Part shown: piece by piece, positions 8,329 to 17,850 of the stretch
Numbering within the stretch: position 1 is the stretch's first letter
Layout of the letters: each line of letters begins with the position of its first letter
Source: JAWLFI01 sp964627995
Lineage (GTDB): Bacteria > Bacteroidota > Bacteroidia > Chitinophagales > Saprospiraceae
Length of the DNA: 64,000 bases
Assembly: GCA_964627995.1 (NCBI GenBank)
Contig: CAZVLN010000006.1
Location: forward strand, 30,906 to 94,905
Reading direction: 5' to 3'
The notes under the pieces: generated by a model
Seen by the model: the letters and a program-made list of their open reading frames with translations, nothing else
What the model was told of the DNA's origin: nothing
Databases searched by the model: none
Program-made: the position numbers and the translations under genes

Positions 8329-9198
8329 ATGATATTATCGCGAGCCATATATTCAGTCCTCGGTCTCCTTTTAGGGCTCGTTTTATACTTGGTTTTTGTA
8401 CAAGATATTGCCATATGGCGCTGGGGGATTTTACCCGTATTAGCGCTGGGGTTTTTAACCTATATTTTTTCTTCTGAAATAAACCATTATTGGCTAAATC
8501 GTTTTCCAATAGAAATTGATGCTCGTGAACATCAGTTTTTATCCAGGCATTTGCCTTACTATTCCAGCCTACCGCTGTCTGACCAGAAAGAGTTTGGAAA
8601 AGCCTGCATTGCCTTTCATCGACATCGCGATTACATCTTACAGGGAATGCCCAATTTCCCGGATGACTTAAAAGTTTTACTAGCAGCACAAGCTGTCCTT
8701 TTATCGCATGTCTTTGAGCTCTCGCTCGACGATTGGAATGCTTATGATAAAATGGTCTTATATCCGCACCCCTTTATCAGTCCCGAAATAGACGTAGTAC
8801 ATGCTTCTGAAACCCATTTCTCAGAAGGTGTTTGGTTATTTTCTGTTGATCAACTGATACCGGGGATGACACAGCCGCGCCGCTTTTTTAATACCGGTCT
8901 CTACGAGTTTATTCGGACCCTTAAAGCTATTCACCCGGAAAAACTATCGAAACTCTCACAATTTGATGAATCGACACTACAAAATTTAGCAGCGAATTTT
9001 TCAAAAATAAAATATGAAAACATTCAATACTGGTTGAACATCAAAGAGCCAGATCAAGAAGCAGTATACCTTACTTTACTTCTTACAAATTATTCCCTTT
9101 GGTCTACCTATTCAACAGAGCAAATCAGCTCTTTTCCCTTAGCCAATCTCATTCGCGATAAACTCAACAAACAAGGTTTCTCCCCGCTATCTCAATAA
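8329..9198 (+). CDS. MtfA-like (M90) membrane protein with degenerate zinc site
   Basis: The 289-residue protein has two N-terminal hydrophobic segments (about 5-24 and 29-45). A region follows that looks like MtfA/M90 peptidases: LSDQKEFGKACIAFHRHRDY, then LKVLLAAQAVLL (the MtfA 'RLLIAAQACLL' signature), then MVLYPHPFI and EGVWLFSVD. Where active members have the HEFAH zinc motif, this protein reads YEFIR (Y192 E193 F194 I195 R196). Both histidine ligands are gone while the glutamate stays. It is therefore probably not a zinc peptidase and may be a structural or binding homologue. The family call is from memory of conserved motifs. Its stop codon is immediately adjacent to the stop of the convergent carB. 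Confidence 0.7.
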   Translation: MILSRAIYSVLGLLLGLVLYLVFVQDIAIWRWGILPVLALGFLTYIFSSEINHYWLNRFPIEIDAREHQFLSRHLPYYSSLPLSDQKEFGKACIAFHRHRDYILQGMPNFPDDLKVLLAAQAVLLSHVFELSLDDWNAYDKMVLYPHPFISPEIDVVHASETHFSEGVWLFSVDQLIPGMTQPRRFFNTGLYEFIRTLKAIHPEKLSKLSQFDESTLQNLAANFSKIKYENIQYWLNIKEPDQEAVYLTLLLTNYSLWSTYSTEQISSFPLANLIRDKLNKQGFSPLSQ

Positions 9199-12015
9199 TT
9201 ATCTCGACAAGTATAAAGATCTATTCTTAAAGAGCTCTCTAAAATAGGGGTCCTCCGGACTATCGACGAATCGTATCGCCTCACCTGTGGACTTCATTTC
9301 AGGCCCTAGAGCCTTATCCACTTTAGGAAATTTGTCAAAAGAAAAGACAGGAACCTTTATTGCAAACCCATTTAGTTTCTTTTTAATAGTAAAGTCCTTC
9401 AGCTTTTTACTGCCTAGCATCACGTGTGTTGCAACATTTAAATAAGGTACACCATAAGCTTTTGCAATAAATGGTGTGGTGCGAGAAGCTCTTGGATTGG
9501 CTTCAATAACATATACCTTATCGTCCTTTATTGCAAACTGGATGTTGATAAGACCTTTCACGTCTAATGCTTTAGCAATTTTATGGGTATAGTCCTGCAT
9601 CAATTGTAAACTCTCTTCTGAAATGCTGTAAGTGGGAAGTACCGCTGAACTATCGCCGGAGTGGATACCTGCAGGCTCTATATGTTCCATAATGCCCATG
9701 ATATGGACAGACTCACCATCACAAATCGCATCTATTTCGGCTTCCTTAGCCCGATCCAGGAATTGATCAACCAACACTCTGTTATCGGGCATGTGTTTGA
9801 AAATACTTAGAACTTGCCGCTCCAATTCATCGTCATTGATCACAATGCGCATGCGCTGACCACCCAATACATATGAGGGACGCACCAATACCGGATAAGT
9901 AACTTCGTTAGCAATCCGAAGCGCTTCATCAGCATCAGCTGCCACCCCATATTTAGGATATGGAATATCCAATTCCTTCAATAGATCTGAGAACCGACCT
10001 CTATCTTCGGCCAAGTCCATCGATTCACAAGAAGTTCCTATAATGGGTATATCGTGCTCTTTAAACTTTTCAGCCAGTTTGAGAGCTGTTTGCCCGCCTA
10101 GTTGAAGAATAACGCCCTCTGGTTTTTCAAGGTGTATGATTTCTTCTATATGCTCCCAAAAAACAGGCTCAAAATATAATTTATCAGCTACATCAAAATC
10201 CGTTGAAACGGTTTCAGGGTTGCAGTTGATCATTATAGACTCATACCCTGCTTCTTTAATAGCCAGTAACCCGTGAACACAGCAATAGTCAAACTCTATA
10301 CCTTGCCCGATTCTGTTAGGCCCTGACCCCAACACAATAATTTTCTTTTTATCGCTTCGCTTACTTTCGTTTTCTTCTTCAAAAGTCGAATAAAAATAAG
10401 GCGTGTGAGCTTCAAACTCAGCAGCACAGGTATCGACCATTTTAAAAGTACGACGTATATCCAACGACATGCGCCTCTTAAATACGTCCGATTCGTTTAC
10501 GCGCATTAACCAGGCCATTTGAGCATCCGAGTATCCCAACTGCTTCATACGTAAAAAGAATGCATGGGGAATATCCTCAGGAAGATTGTACATCATGAGT
10601 TTTTTCTCCGTATCGACTAACTCTTTGATTTGCTCAATAAACCAGGGATCTATTCCCGTAAGCTTGCATACACTCTTAACAGGAACCCCTAATCGCAAAG
10701 CATCCTTTATTCGATACACCCGATCATCAATAGGCGTTTTTAATCGCTCTAAAATATCTGGCGTCCGAATCCATTCTTTTTTATCTGCACCTAAGCCCAT
10801 TCGGTTATTCTCCTGCGACTGAGCTGCTTTTTGCAGAGCCTCATTAAAACACCGACCAATAGCCATAACCTCACCTACTGATTTCATCTGAAGACCAAGC
10901 GTATGGTCAGCACCCTGAAACTTAGAGAAATTCCAGCGCGGCATTTTAACGATTACATAGTCCAATGAGGGTTCGAAAAGCGCTGAAGTGGTCTGGGTGA
11001 TTTGATTATTAAGTTCGTCTAAAGTGTAGCCGATGGCTAGCTTTGCAGCAATTTTTGCAATCGGATAGCCTGTGGCCTTACTCGCAAGCGCCGAAGAACG
11101 AGATACACGTGGGTTAATTTCTACTGCTATTAAGGTCTCATCTTCTGCATTCATGGCAAATTGCACGTTGCAGCCACCACTAAAGTTACCCATAGAACGC
11201 ATCATTTGCATAGCAGCATTTCTCATGTGCTGAAAAGCGGTATCCGAAAGCGTCATCGCTGGAGCCACTGTTATGCTATCTCCGGTATGAACACCCATAG
11301 GATCCATATTCTCTACCGTACAAATAATAACTACATTGTCGTTTTTGTCTCTTAGCAATTCAAGTTCGAACTCTTTCCATCCCAAAAGCGCCTTTTCAAC
11401 TAACACTTCATGGACCGGTGAACGGTCCAGTCCTCTGCGCAGGGCCTCATCAAATTGTTCTTCCTTAAAAACAAAACTTCCTCCACTTCCACCTAAGGTA
11501 TAAGAGGGGCGTATTACCAAAGGAAATCCTAATTTTTGGGCGGCTTCCTTCCCCTCCAAAAAAGAGTTTGCAATATATGAGGGCGCTACATTCTGCCCTA
11601 TGTCTACCATATGTTGCCGAAAGGCTTCTCTATTTTCAGCTAATTCTATAGCATCAATATCAACCCCAATCATGCGAACGTCGTATTTTTTCCATAAACC
11701 TATTTTATCTGCCTCTATGGCTAGGTTTAGGGCCGTTTGCCCTCCCATGGTTGGTAATACAGCATCGATCTCACGCTCCTCTAGGATTTGCGCAAGACTG
11801 TCAGTCGTTAAAGGAAGAAGATATATATGGTCAGCAGTAACCTCATCTGTCATGATGGTCGCGGGATTGGAGTTTATTAGTGAAACTTCAATTCCCTCCT
11901 CTCGTAAAGATCGAGAAGCCTGGGAGCCGGAATAATCAAATTCGCAGGCTTGCCCAATTACAATGGGACCACTACCAATAATAAGAACGGAACGTATGGA
12001 AGTATCTAACGGCAT
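9199..12015 (-). CDS. carB: Carbamoyl-phosphate synthase large subunit (short form lacking the MGS domain)
   Basis: The enzyme makes carbamoyl phosphate from bicarbonate, ammonia and two ATP for pyrimidine and arginine synthesis. The duplicated carboxyphosphate and carbamate halves are both present. The first begins with IGSGPIVIGQACEFDYSG and the second with LGSGPNRIGQGIEFDYC, each followed by an ATP-grasp domain (VIRPSYTLGGSGG and VLVRPSYVLGGQRM). The protein has 938 residues against about 1073 in E. coli and ends soon after GPEMKSTGE. The C-terminal methylglyoxal-synthase-like allosteric domain, which binds UMP and ornithine in E. coli, is therefore missing. I recall similarly short CarB from other Bacteroidota. 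carA is not adjacent. A -7 box lies 22 bases upstream. Confidence 0.97.
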   Translation of the reverse strand: MPLDTSIRSVLIIGSGPIVIGQACEFDYSGSQASRSLREEGIEVSLINSNPATIMTDEVTADHIYLLPLTTDSLAQILEEREIDAVLPTMGGQTALNLAIEADKIGLWKKYDVRMIGVDIDAIELAENREAFRQHMVDIGQNVAPSYIANSFLEGKEAAQKLGFPLVIRPSYTLGGSGGSFVFKEEQFDEALRRGLDRSPVHEVLVEKALLGWKEFELELLRDKNDNVVIICTVENMDPMGVHTGDSITVAPAMTLSDTAFQHMRNAAMQMMRSMGNFSGGCNVQFAMNAEDETLIAVEINPRVSRSSALASKATGYPIAKIAAKLAIGYTLDELNNQITQTTSALFEPSLDYVIVKMPRWNFSKFQGADHTLGLQMKSVGEVMAIGRCFNEALQKAAQSQENNRMGLGADKKEWIRTPDILERLKTPIDDRVYRIKDALRLGVPVKSVCKLTGIDPWFIEQIKELVDTEKKLMMYNLPEDIPHAFFLRMKQLGYSDAQMAWLMRVNESDVFKRRMSLDIRRTFKMVDTCAAEFEAHTPYFYSTFEEENESKRSDKKKIIVLGSGPNRIGQGIEFDYCCVHGLLAIKEAGYESIMINCNPETVSTDFDVADKLYFEPVFWEHIEEIIHLEKPEGVILQLGGQTALKLAEKFKEHDIPIIGTSCESMDLAEDRGRFSDLLKELDIPYPKYGVAADADEALRIANEVTYPVLVRPSYVLGGQRMRIVINDDELERQVLSIFKHMPDNRVLVDQFLDRAKEAEIDAICDGESVHIMGIMEHIEPAGIHSGDSSAVLPTYSISEESLQLMQDYTHKIAKALDVKGLINIQFAIKDDKVYVIEANPRASRTTPFIAKAYGVPYLNVATHVMLGSKKLKDFTIKKKLNGFAIKVPVFSFDKFPKVDKALGPEMKSTGEAIRFVDSPEDPYFRELFKNRSLYLSR

Positions 12016-12037
12016 AAGAGTTGGTTTTAGCCGCGAT

Positions 12038-12045
12038 CAAAGGTA
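12038..12045 (-). promoter_or_regulatory. -7 box of carB
   Basis: TACCTTTG on the minus strand matches TAnnTTTG and ends 22 bases before the carB ATG at 12015. An inverted repeat GTTCACA (12060-12066)/TGTGAAC (12072-12078) sits 15-33 bases upstream, overlapping the expected -33 position, and may be an operator. It has no T-run, so it is unlikely to be a terminator. Confidence 0.55.
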
Positions 12046-12100
12046 GTTAATTTTATGGAGTTCACAGGATTTGTGAACTAAAAGATGTAAGGAAAATTAC

Positions 12101-15100
12101 TTATTTAGATATTGTGATATCTCCAGTCTCTTTTATGCCTTGGGGTGTCTCGCATAAGAAGTAGTCCATCCTAATAATGTAGGCAAATACTGCTGGATCC
12201 ATGCCCGGTCCTTTAAAGCGACCATCCCAACCAAACTCATGATCCCTCGAATCAAAAACCATGTTTCCCCAGCGATCGAAAACTTTCATCTCAAAATCGA
12301 GAATATCCATTTCCTGCGCCTTTTCAAGGCGAAATACATCATTAATCCCGTCCCTGTTAGGTGTAAAAACATTGGGAATATGATACGGACGATCGTCAGC
12401 ATTGAATGGAGAAAAATCCAGAGTGAATGATTCCTCAATAAAATCGCAATCAGTCGTAATTTGTGCGGTATATGTCCCTACCTCAGTAAAAACGCGCTGT
12501 GCACTATTATTGCCATCACTCCATTGAATTTCTGCTTCTGCCTCCGCATAGGACGATAAATCTACTTCATACTCACTATCCCGACACAATAAAATACTAT
12601 CGGGAAAATCCAAAGGGGGAAGATTCGGAATGATAAATACAAACTTCTCAGTTCTATACACGCAACTACTATCTGATACAACCTCAACTTCATATGTGCC
12701 CGTTTCAGTTACCTCTATAGTTCTGGTAGTTTGCCCGGAAGACCAATTGATCGACTCAATGTTCGCTGGACTATTATTTTGAATCTCTAATAAAACAGTT
12801 TCTCCTTCACAGGCCTCATCATCCCCAAGTATTTCGACTGTCGGTATAGCCGCAAACCCGATCGCAGCTGAATCTACAAAATCGCACTCACCAATGGAGT
12901 AACTTGCTACATATAGATTATTCTCTGTAATATTAATTTCTGTCGCCGTTTCACCTGTTGGCTCCCAAAGTACGTTCACGGCGCGATCATCTAACATCAA
13001 GTCTGTCTCGTTTACGCCACATAAGATCTCATCTTCCAGTCTAACCTCGGGGTTGATCAAGGTTAAATTGAAGGAGTCAATAAAAACGCAATTACTCTCT
13101 GTCGCTGTAACAGCGTAAGTTCCGCTTGAAAAAGCTCTAAATGTTCGAGATTGTGCGCCTGTATTCCATAGGTATTCAGGGTCTTTACCTTCCCTCGAAG
13201 AAGTCAGGTCTACGAATGGTTCGCCACAAACTAATAAAGTATCTATATTTGGTGGCTCTGCCAGAATCGTTTCAATTGTCAAATTTACGGTATCAGGTTC
13301 TAGACAACTACTATTTGAACTAGCAATAAATAATACATCGTACGTGCCTATAGAATCATAGGTGTTGATGGGAGCAAACTGGTCTGAAGTATCGCCATCC
13401 CCAAAGTCCCAAAAATATTCATCCGCACCAATACTGTTGTTTATAAATTGGGCCTCATAAGGGGCACATCCAAAGGTGTCTAATTCCAAGTCAATACTGG
13501 CCTCTAACCTGGATAGTTGAAAGTCAAATTTAATAACCGCTAAATTACATCTCGAACTCGTTCCATTCCTTCTAGACCAAGCTCTTGGCGTGGTTGGGAA
13601 ATCATCAAAGCCCCCGCATCCTGCACATACTGCTTGATAAATGATACCTTTATCATCAAATCGACTCGTACCTCCATCAACGTGGTCATTTGCATTGGAT
13701 ACATTGTCTAAGCGGCCAAAGTAACTTCCATAAATTAATTCCGTTAATCCCTGCTCCATCACCATAAAATAAAAATCACTGCCATCTGTGGTTTGTTGAA
13801 AAGCGTCAGGGGTGATGGGCAACCCATCCGTAGTGGAATTATTCAGTCGACCTCCTAAATTGTTTGTGATGCCGCCCCAGCCAGAATAGAAAATTCGCTT
13901 ACAAGTATCAATCATAAATGCTGAAGGTGAGATATCAACCTCACCACTTCCAGTACCAAAATTCGTAGAAACTAAAACAGTTGAAAGATCCTGTGATAAT
14001 CGTTGAATAAACTGCCCACTGTTAGGATTGCTATATACATTTTGCGAAACGGGAAAGCCTACATCAGACTGTCCCGTGATGTATATTTCATCATCATAGC
14101 TTAAAGCACACAAATAAACCTGATCGTAGCCAGTTGTGCCAATATAGCTAGAACTCAACAATGCACTTGCATCTGGATTGAAAAGTGCGATGTAACCATC
14201 AATGTTATCTTGATAGCGAGTCTGTATAGCTCCTCCTATTACTGGATAATCGACGCTTGTCGTTCCGCCAACGACGTAAATCCCACCATCAGAGCGCCGT
14301 TTTAAAGAATAACCTGCTTCTGAGCGGCCACCGCCCAAATAGGTGCCAAATCTTAAAGCATTACATCCTGGAGTTAATGAAAATAAAACCGCATCCTGTC
14401 CACCGTTATTATTACTTTGATAGGCTGTAGCTGAAATGGGAAAATCGGTAGATAAGGTCGAAGAACTAACGTAAATATTGTTTTGCCTGTCAACAATAAC
14501 CTCTCCACGCAATTGATCCCCATAGTTTACCGCCAGTTCGCCGAGAGTACCAATATTTACCCCGTCATTTGCCGACCCGCCAATATAAGTAGACCCACTT
14601 AGATTGCTGCCATCATTCGATAATACAGCAACAAAAATATCTGACCCATTTTCATAAAGTATGCCATTGATCTCAAAAGTACCTGCCATTGGGTTTCCAC
14701 CTCCAAATCGGCGTTGGAAGGCATTGGGTAATACCGGGAAATTTGTAGATGAAGTAGTACCCAGAATTACTAACTCTCCATTATTATTCTCAATAATACT
14801 ATGTGGAACATCACTACCATTTCCGCCTATGTAAGTGGAAAACAAAAGCTGAGTACCGTCTGAAGAAAACTTGCTTATTGCTACATCTGTTTCGCCCTCT
14901 AAATTACCAAGATTATAAGCTGTTTGGAAAGCTCCTAGTGTCGTAGGGTAGCCCGGCTCAAAAGAAACTCCGGCACCATACGCCTCTTCATTATCTGCAG
15001 GTGCAGCTGACATTCCCCAATTGTCTCCTGTAGAACCCGAATAAGTAGAAAAAACCAGTTCAGGATCAATAGTAAGCGGGTATTTCTCGTTATAAGACCC

Positions 15101-15838
15101 TAAATCAAAACGAACAGTCTGCCCCTCAATTTTAAAATTGCACGAGATATACTTTCGGTTTCCGCGAATCATCTGAAAGGCTATTGGCTGTTTTTCAACA
15201 AGCGTATCTACGGAAGTTACAATGTGTAATTCGCCGTTTTTGATAAACAAGGTATCAACTCCATCATACCGAAGGGCTATTTGTCGTGTATCAGCACCTG
15301 GGCCGGCGACAAAATCGTACTTTAAGGTTTGACCGGTCTGAAAGATTTCATAGTCAATTCCAGAGTATACGCCTCGCAGACTTACTTTCCGATAATTCCT
15401 GACATGAGACGCCCACTTGGAGGACTCCATTCCACGCAAGTAGTTTTTGTAATTTTCACTCGTATCTATACTTACCACACTCTCCGGCTCTTGCCCTCCT
15501 TCAAATATAATTTGAAAGGCATGATTGCGAATAATGTGCTTGCTTTCCTCTTCTGAACACGATCCGTGAGGCTTGCATTTGTGAGCATTGCGCATATCCT
15601 CCTCATTCTTAAAATGCCACGTCAACCCACCCTTCCCCAAATAGAGCGTTTTTGAGCCCATTTGGGCACGATGATAGATAAAAGGTTTAAACTGACCTTT
15701 GTTCTCCTCAAAGACATAAGATTGCCCCGCTTCAGTAGGCACATTGCGTGCAACCAAAGGAGTATTTATCCCTAAAAAATTAAAGGATAAACCTACTAGT
15801 AAGAAAAAAATAAGTTGACAAAAAAGTCTATACATCAA
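12101..15838 (-). CDS. Giant secreted repeat protein with SBBP propeller repeats, PKD domain and gliding-motility-associated C-terminal domain
   Basis: The 1245-residue protein has an N-terminal hydrophobic signal (FCQLIFFLLVGLSFNFL). A domain opening with YVFEENKGQFKPF follows (about 45-260), often found before SBBP repeats. About six to eight SBBP/beta-propeller repeats come next (roughly 265-760) with the signature FSTYIGGNGSDVPHS and DFPISATAYQ. A PKD domain (YFWDFGDGDTSD, about 785-860) is followed by Ig-like 'LWNTGAQSRTF' modules. The C-terminus is a CHU_C/T9SS type B sorting domain (IPNVFTPNRDGINDVF, then FDRWGNMVF and FGWDGRFKG). It is probably displayed or released at the cell surface by T9SS. 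It lies 85 bases upstream of carB, but carB has its own -7 box. Confidence 0.88.
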   Translation of the reverse strand: MMYRLFCQLIFFLLVGLSFNFLGINTPLVARNVPTEAGQSYVFEENKGQFKPFIYHRAQMGSKTLYLGKGGLTWHFKNEEDMRNAHKCKPHGSCSEEESKHIIRNHAFQIIFEGGQEPESVVSIDTSENYKNYLRGMESSKWASHVRNYRKVSLRGVYSGIDYEIFQTGQTLKYDFVAGPGADTRQIALRYDGVDTLFIKNGELHIVTSVDTLVEKQPIAFQMIRGNRKYISCNFKIEGQTVRFDLGSYNEKYPLTIDPELVFSTYSGSTGDNWGMSAAPADNEEAYGAGVSFEPGYPTTLGAFQTAYNLGNLEGETDVAISKFSSDGTQLLFSTYIGGNGSDVPHSIIENNNGELVILGTTSSTNFPVLPNAFQRRFGGGNPMAGTFEINGILYENGSDIFVAVLSNDGSNLSGSTYIGGSANDGVNIGTLGELAVNYGDQLRGEVIVDRQNNIYVSSSTLSTDFPISATAYQSNNNGGQDAVLFSLTPGCNALRFGTYLGGGRSEAGYSLKRRSDGGIYVVGGTTSVDYPVIGGAIQTRYQDNIDGYIALFNPDASALLSSSYIGTTGYDQVYLCALSYDDEIYITGQSDVGFPVSQNVYSNPNSGQFIQRLSQDLSTVLVSTNFGTGSGEVDISPSAFMIDTCKRIFYSGWGGITNNLGGRLNNSTTDGLPITPDAFQQTTDGSDFYFMVMEQGLTELIYGSYFGRLDNVSNANDHVDGGTSRFDDKGIIYQAVCAGCGGFDDFPTTPRAWSRRNGTSSRCNLAVIKFDFQLSRLEASIDLELDTFGCAPYEAQFINNSIGADEYFWDFGDGDTSDQFAPINTYDSIGTYDVLFIASSNSSCLEPDTVNLTIETILAEPPNIDTLLVCGEPFVDLTSSREGKDPEYLWNTGAQSRTFRAFSSGTYAVTATESNCVFIDSFNLTLINPEVRLEDEILCGVNETDLMLDDRAVNVLWEPTGETATEINITENNLYVASYSIGECDFVDSAAIGFAAIPTVEILGDDEACEGETVLLEIQNNSPANIESINWSSGQTTRTIEVTETGTYEVEVVSDSSCVYRTEKFVFIIPNLPPLDFPDSILLCRDSEYEVDLSSYAEAEAEIQWSDGNNSAQRVFTEVGTYTAQITTDCDFIEESFTLDFSPFNADDRPYHIPNVFTPNRDGINDVFRLEKAQEMDILDFEMKVFDRWGNMVFDSRDHEFGWDGRFKGPGMDPAVFAYIIRMDYFLCETPQGIKETGDITISK

Positions 15839-16040
15839 TGAATTATCGGTGAGTCAAAATTATCAAATATTACACTAGTATAATGCAATTTTGGCGCATT
15901 AAGTTTCTAGTAAAACGCCTATTTACCCCATATTGGTATTTTATGATCGTGCCTTTACCAAAAAGCAGGTAAGACAGGGGTACATATCTCAAATAAAACC
16001 TTAGCTTTCCCCTATTAAATATAATGACATTTTCTTTTTT

Positions 16041-16275
16041 TGGCCGCATCCCTCGAGGGCCTTGCAGGCACCTCGGGGTCGGGCCATCCGGGGCTGTCGG
16101 TCTCGCTCGATATACTTACAATTGTACAACAATCCTTCTAAAAAAATATGTAGACCTTCCGTTATTCAGTTTTAAGAGAAGAGCGAGACATCCGCCTACC
16201 GGCGTATCCCCTACTACCCCTTGCGGAGGGCCGCCAAAGCCGGCCATGTTCCGCTGCCAGGCACACCCACCTAGC
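16041..16275 (-). ncRNA. Large GC-rich structured element, minus-strand sense, with AT-rich internal insert
   Basis: GC-rich blocks at 16041-16110 and 16180-16275 flank an AT-rich stretch (about 16110-16178). Read on the minus strand the 3' block contains AGCGAGACCGACAGCC followed by CCGGAT (16107-16084). This almost matches AGCGAGTACCGACAGCC-TGGAT of the element at 45517-45616. The minus-strand 3' end is GGCCAAAAAAA, and an A-run follows the other copies too. The 5' block begins GTGCCTGGCAGCGGAA. Short reading frames cross it on both strands but are compositional. It lies between divergent genes and belongs to neither. Confidence 0.5.
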
Positions 16276-16379
16276 CTACATTTCTTAGCAGATATTAAAT
16301 ATTTCTCCTCACAATAGGAACGCCTGAATACGTGAGATACACTCAATAACGATTGTTTTTTAATTGATACTTATGACTT

Positions 16380-17702
16380 ATGAAAGAGGATTTTTTACAC
16401 TACTTATGGAAAGTGGGCAAATTTGATATGAGACGACTGATCACAACAGGGGGCGAAAAGCTCCATATCGTCCGGCCAGGTATACACAATGAAAATGCAG
16501 GTCCTGACTTCCTTAATGCCAAAATTAAAATTGATGGCGTAGTCTGGGAGGGCCACGTGGAAATACATTTAATGGCCTCCGATTGGATAGCACATAAACA
16601 TCAAAACGACGAGGCTTACAATACAGTAGTCCTGCACGTCGTCATTGAATCCGACCGCCCTGTTTATATGAAGAATGGACAACCCATGCCCACCCTCGAA
16701 CTGAAAGATAGAATTCCGGCCGGAGTTCTAGGCCGCTACAAGCAGCTTTCCCACACTTTGAGCGAAATACCGTGCGAAACTTTTTTAGACCGATTGAAAA
16801 CTATCCAGGTAGAACAATGGCTTGAACGACTTGCCGTACAGCGCCTCGAACGTAAATCTATTGAGGTGCAACGTTTGTTCGACCAATGCAATCGAGATGG
16901 AGAACAAACTCTTTTCTTCCTATGGTGCAAATATATGGGTGGAAAAGTAAATACCGAAGCCTATGAAGAGCTGGCTCGTCGAGTCAATGTGCGATTCCTT
17001 TGGAAAAAAAGAGCCTTCTTACAGCAAATTGAATCATACCTTTTGGGACTTGCCGGGCTAATTCCATCCCAGGCAAAAGAAGTATATCCAGATCTTTTGA
17101 GGCGAGAGTTCCTATTCCTGGCAAAGACCTATAATTTGCGACCGATGAATGGAGTCGAATGGCGCTTTTTTCGCATGCGCCCGTCCAATTTTCCCACGGT
17201 TCGCCTGGCTCAATTATCTATGATTTATCACCGCTTAGGTCGATGGCTACCATGGGTTTTAGAAGCAGATATTAATAAACTTCGCGAAGCTCTATGTGTT
17301 GAGCCATCTGCCTATTGGTCTGAGCACTATGTGTTTGATAAGAAAAGCAAAAATGCCCTAACCACTGTTGGTGAAGATCAATTTCAGAAATTATTAATCA
17401 ATGTGGTCATACCCTTTCGGATAGCCTGGTCAAAATTACAGCCCGGAGCTGCCAGCGCTGCGAATGCGCTTGAATTACTAAACCAATTGCCTCCTGAAAA
17501 TAATAAAGTCATACGCTTATGGCGGAAAAAAGGAATTTCGGCGCAAAACGCGCTCCAATCTCAGGCCTTGATTGAGTTGAAAAATAACGGATGTGATAAG
17601 CGCAAGTGTATGAATTGTGCATTTGGAAACTATTTTTTGAGTACACATCAAGAATTGGATGTGGTTAAAGAGGCTTTCGTGACCTTACAACCTATCCGAT
17701 AA
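16380..17702 (+). CDS. DUF2851 family protein
   Basis: The 440-residue soluble protein matches the DUF2851 family of Bacteroidota by its start (KEDFLHYLWKVGKFDM), the RPGIHNENAGPDFLNAKI signature and WEGHVEIHLMASDW. Its function is unknown. The C-terminus carries three cysteines, C405-x4-C410-x2-C413, which could bind a metal. Part of the fold (GHVEIH..DW) recalls nuclease-like beta sheets, but I would not assign an activity. The gene is 148 bases upstream of lpxK in the same direction. Confidence 0.9.
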   Translation: MKEDFLHYLWKVGKFDMRRLITTGGEKLHIVRPGIHNENAGPDFLNAKIKIDGVVWEGHVEIHLMASDWIAHKHQNDEAYNTVVLHVVIESDRPVYMKNGQPMPTLELKDRIPAGVLGRYKQLSHTLSEIPCETFLDRLKTIQVEQWLERLAVQRLERKSIEVQRLFDQCNRDGEQTLFFLWCKYMGGKVNTEAYEELARRVNVRFLWKKRAFLQQIESYLLGLAGLIPSQAKEVYPDLLRREFLFLAKTYNLRPMNGVEWRFFRMRPSNFPTVRLAQLSMIYHRLGRWLPWVLEADINKLREALCVEPSAYWSEHYVFDKKSKNALTTVGEDQFQKLLINVVIPFRIAWSKLQPGAASAANALELLNQLPPENNKVIRLWRKKGISAQNALQSQALIELKNNGCDKRKCMNCAFGNYFLSTHQELDVVKEAFVTLQPIR

Positions 17703-17752
17703 GCCGTAAAGTATTCCTTTTTGGAGCAGATAAGATACTTGCATAAGCAAGG

Positions 17753-17813
17753 CAACTTAAGGCATAAGTTGAAAGCCAAAAATTTATTGACCAACCACAA
17801 CTGTGCCTTAAGT
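17753..17813 (+). promoter_or_regulatory. Competing inverted repeats between the DUF2851 gene and lpxK
   Basis: ACTTAAGGCA (17755-17764) is complementary to TGCCTTAAGT (17804-17813). The same left arm overlaps a local hairpin CAACTTA (17753-17759)/TAAGTTG (17765-17771). The two pairings exclude each other. No T-run follows either. Confidence 0.3.
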
Positions 17814-17838
17814 CACTTCACCATCCATAGATTTCTAC

Positions 17839-17846
17839 TACCTTTG
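17839..17846 (+). promoter_or_regulatory. -7 box immediately before lpxK
   Basis: TACCTTTG fits TAnnTTTG and is separated from the lpxK ATG by only four bases (GTAT). If used, the transcript would be leaderless. No convincing -33 TTG is at the expected distance. Confidence 0.4.
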
Positions 17847-17850
17847 GTAT

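Noticed and set aside
10586..11935. Plus-strand frames inside carB
   Set aside because: They are antisense to a clear, fully open CarB frame and show no protein features.
12060..12078. Terminator of the giant SBBP protein gene
   Set aside because: The stem is only 7 base pairs and no T-run follows on the minus strand; it is better read as a possible operator of carB.
16024..16346. Overlapping frames of 97 and 76 codons on both strands
   Set aside because: They cover the GC-rich structured element, are Pro/Gly/Arg-rich by composition and have no start context or homology. The RNA-structure reading explains the region better.
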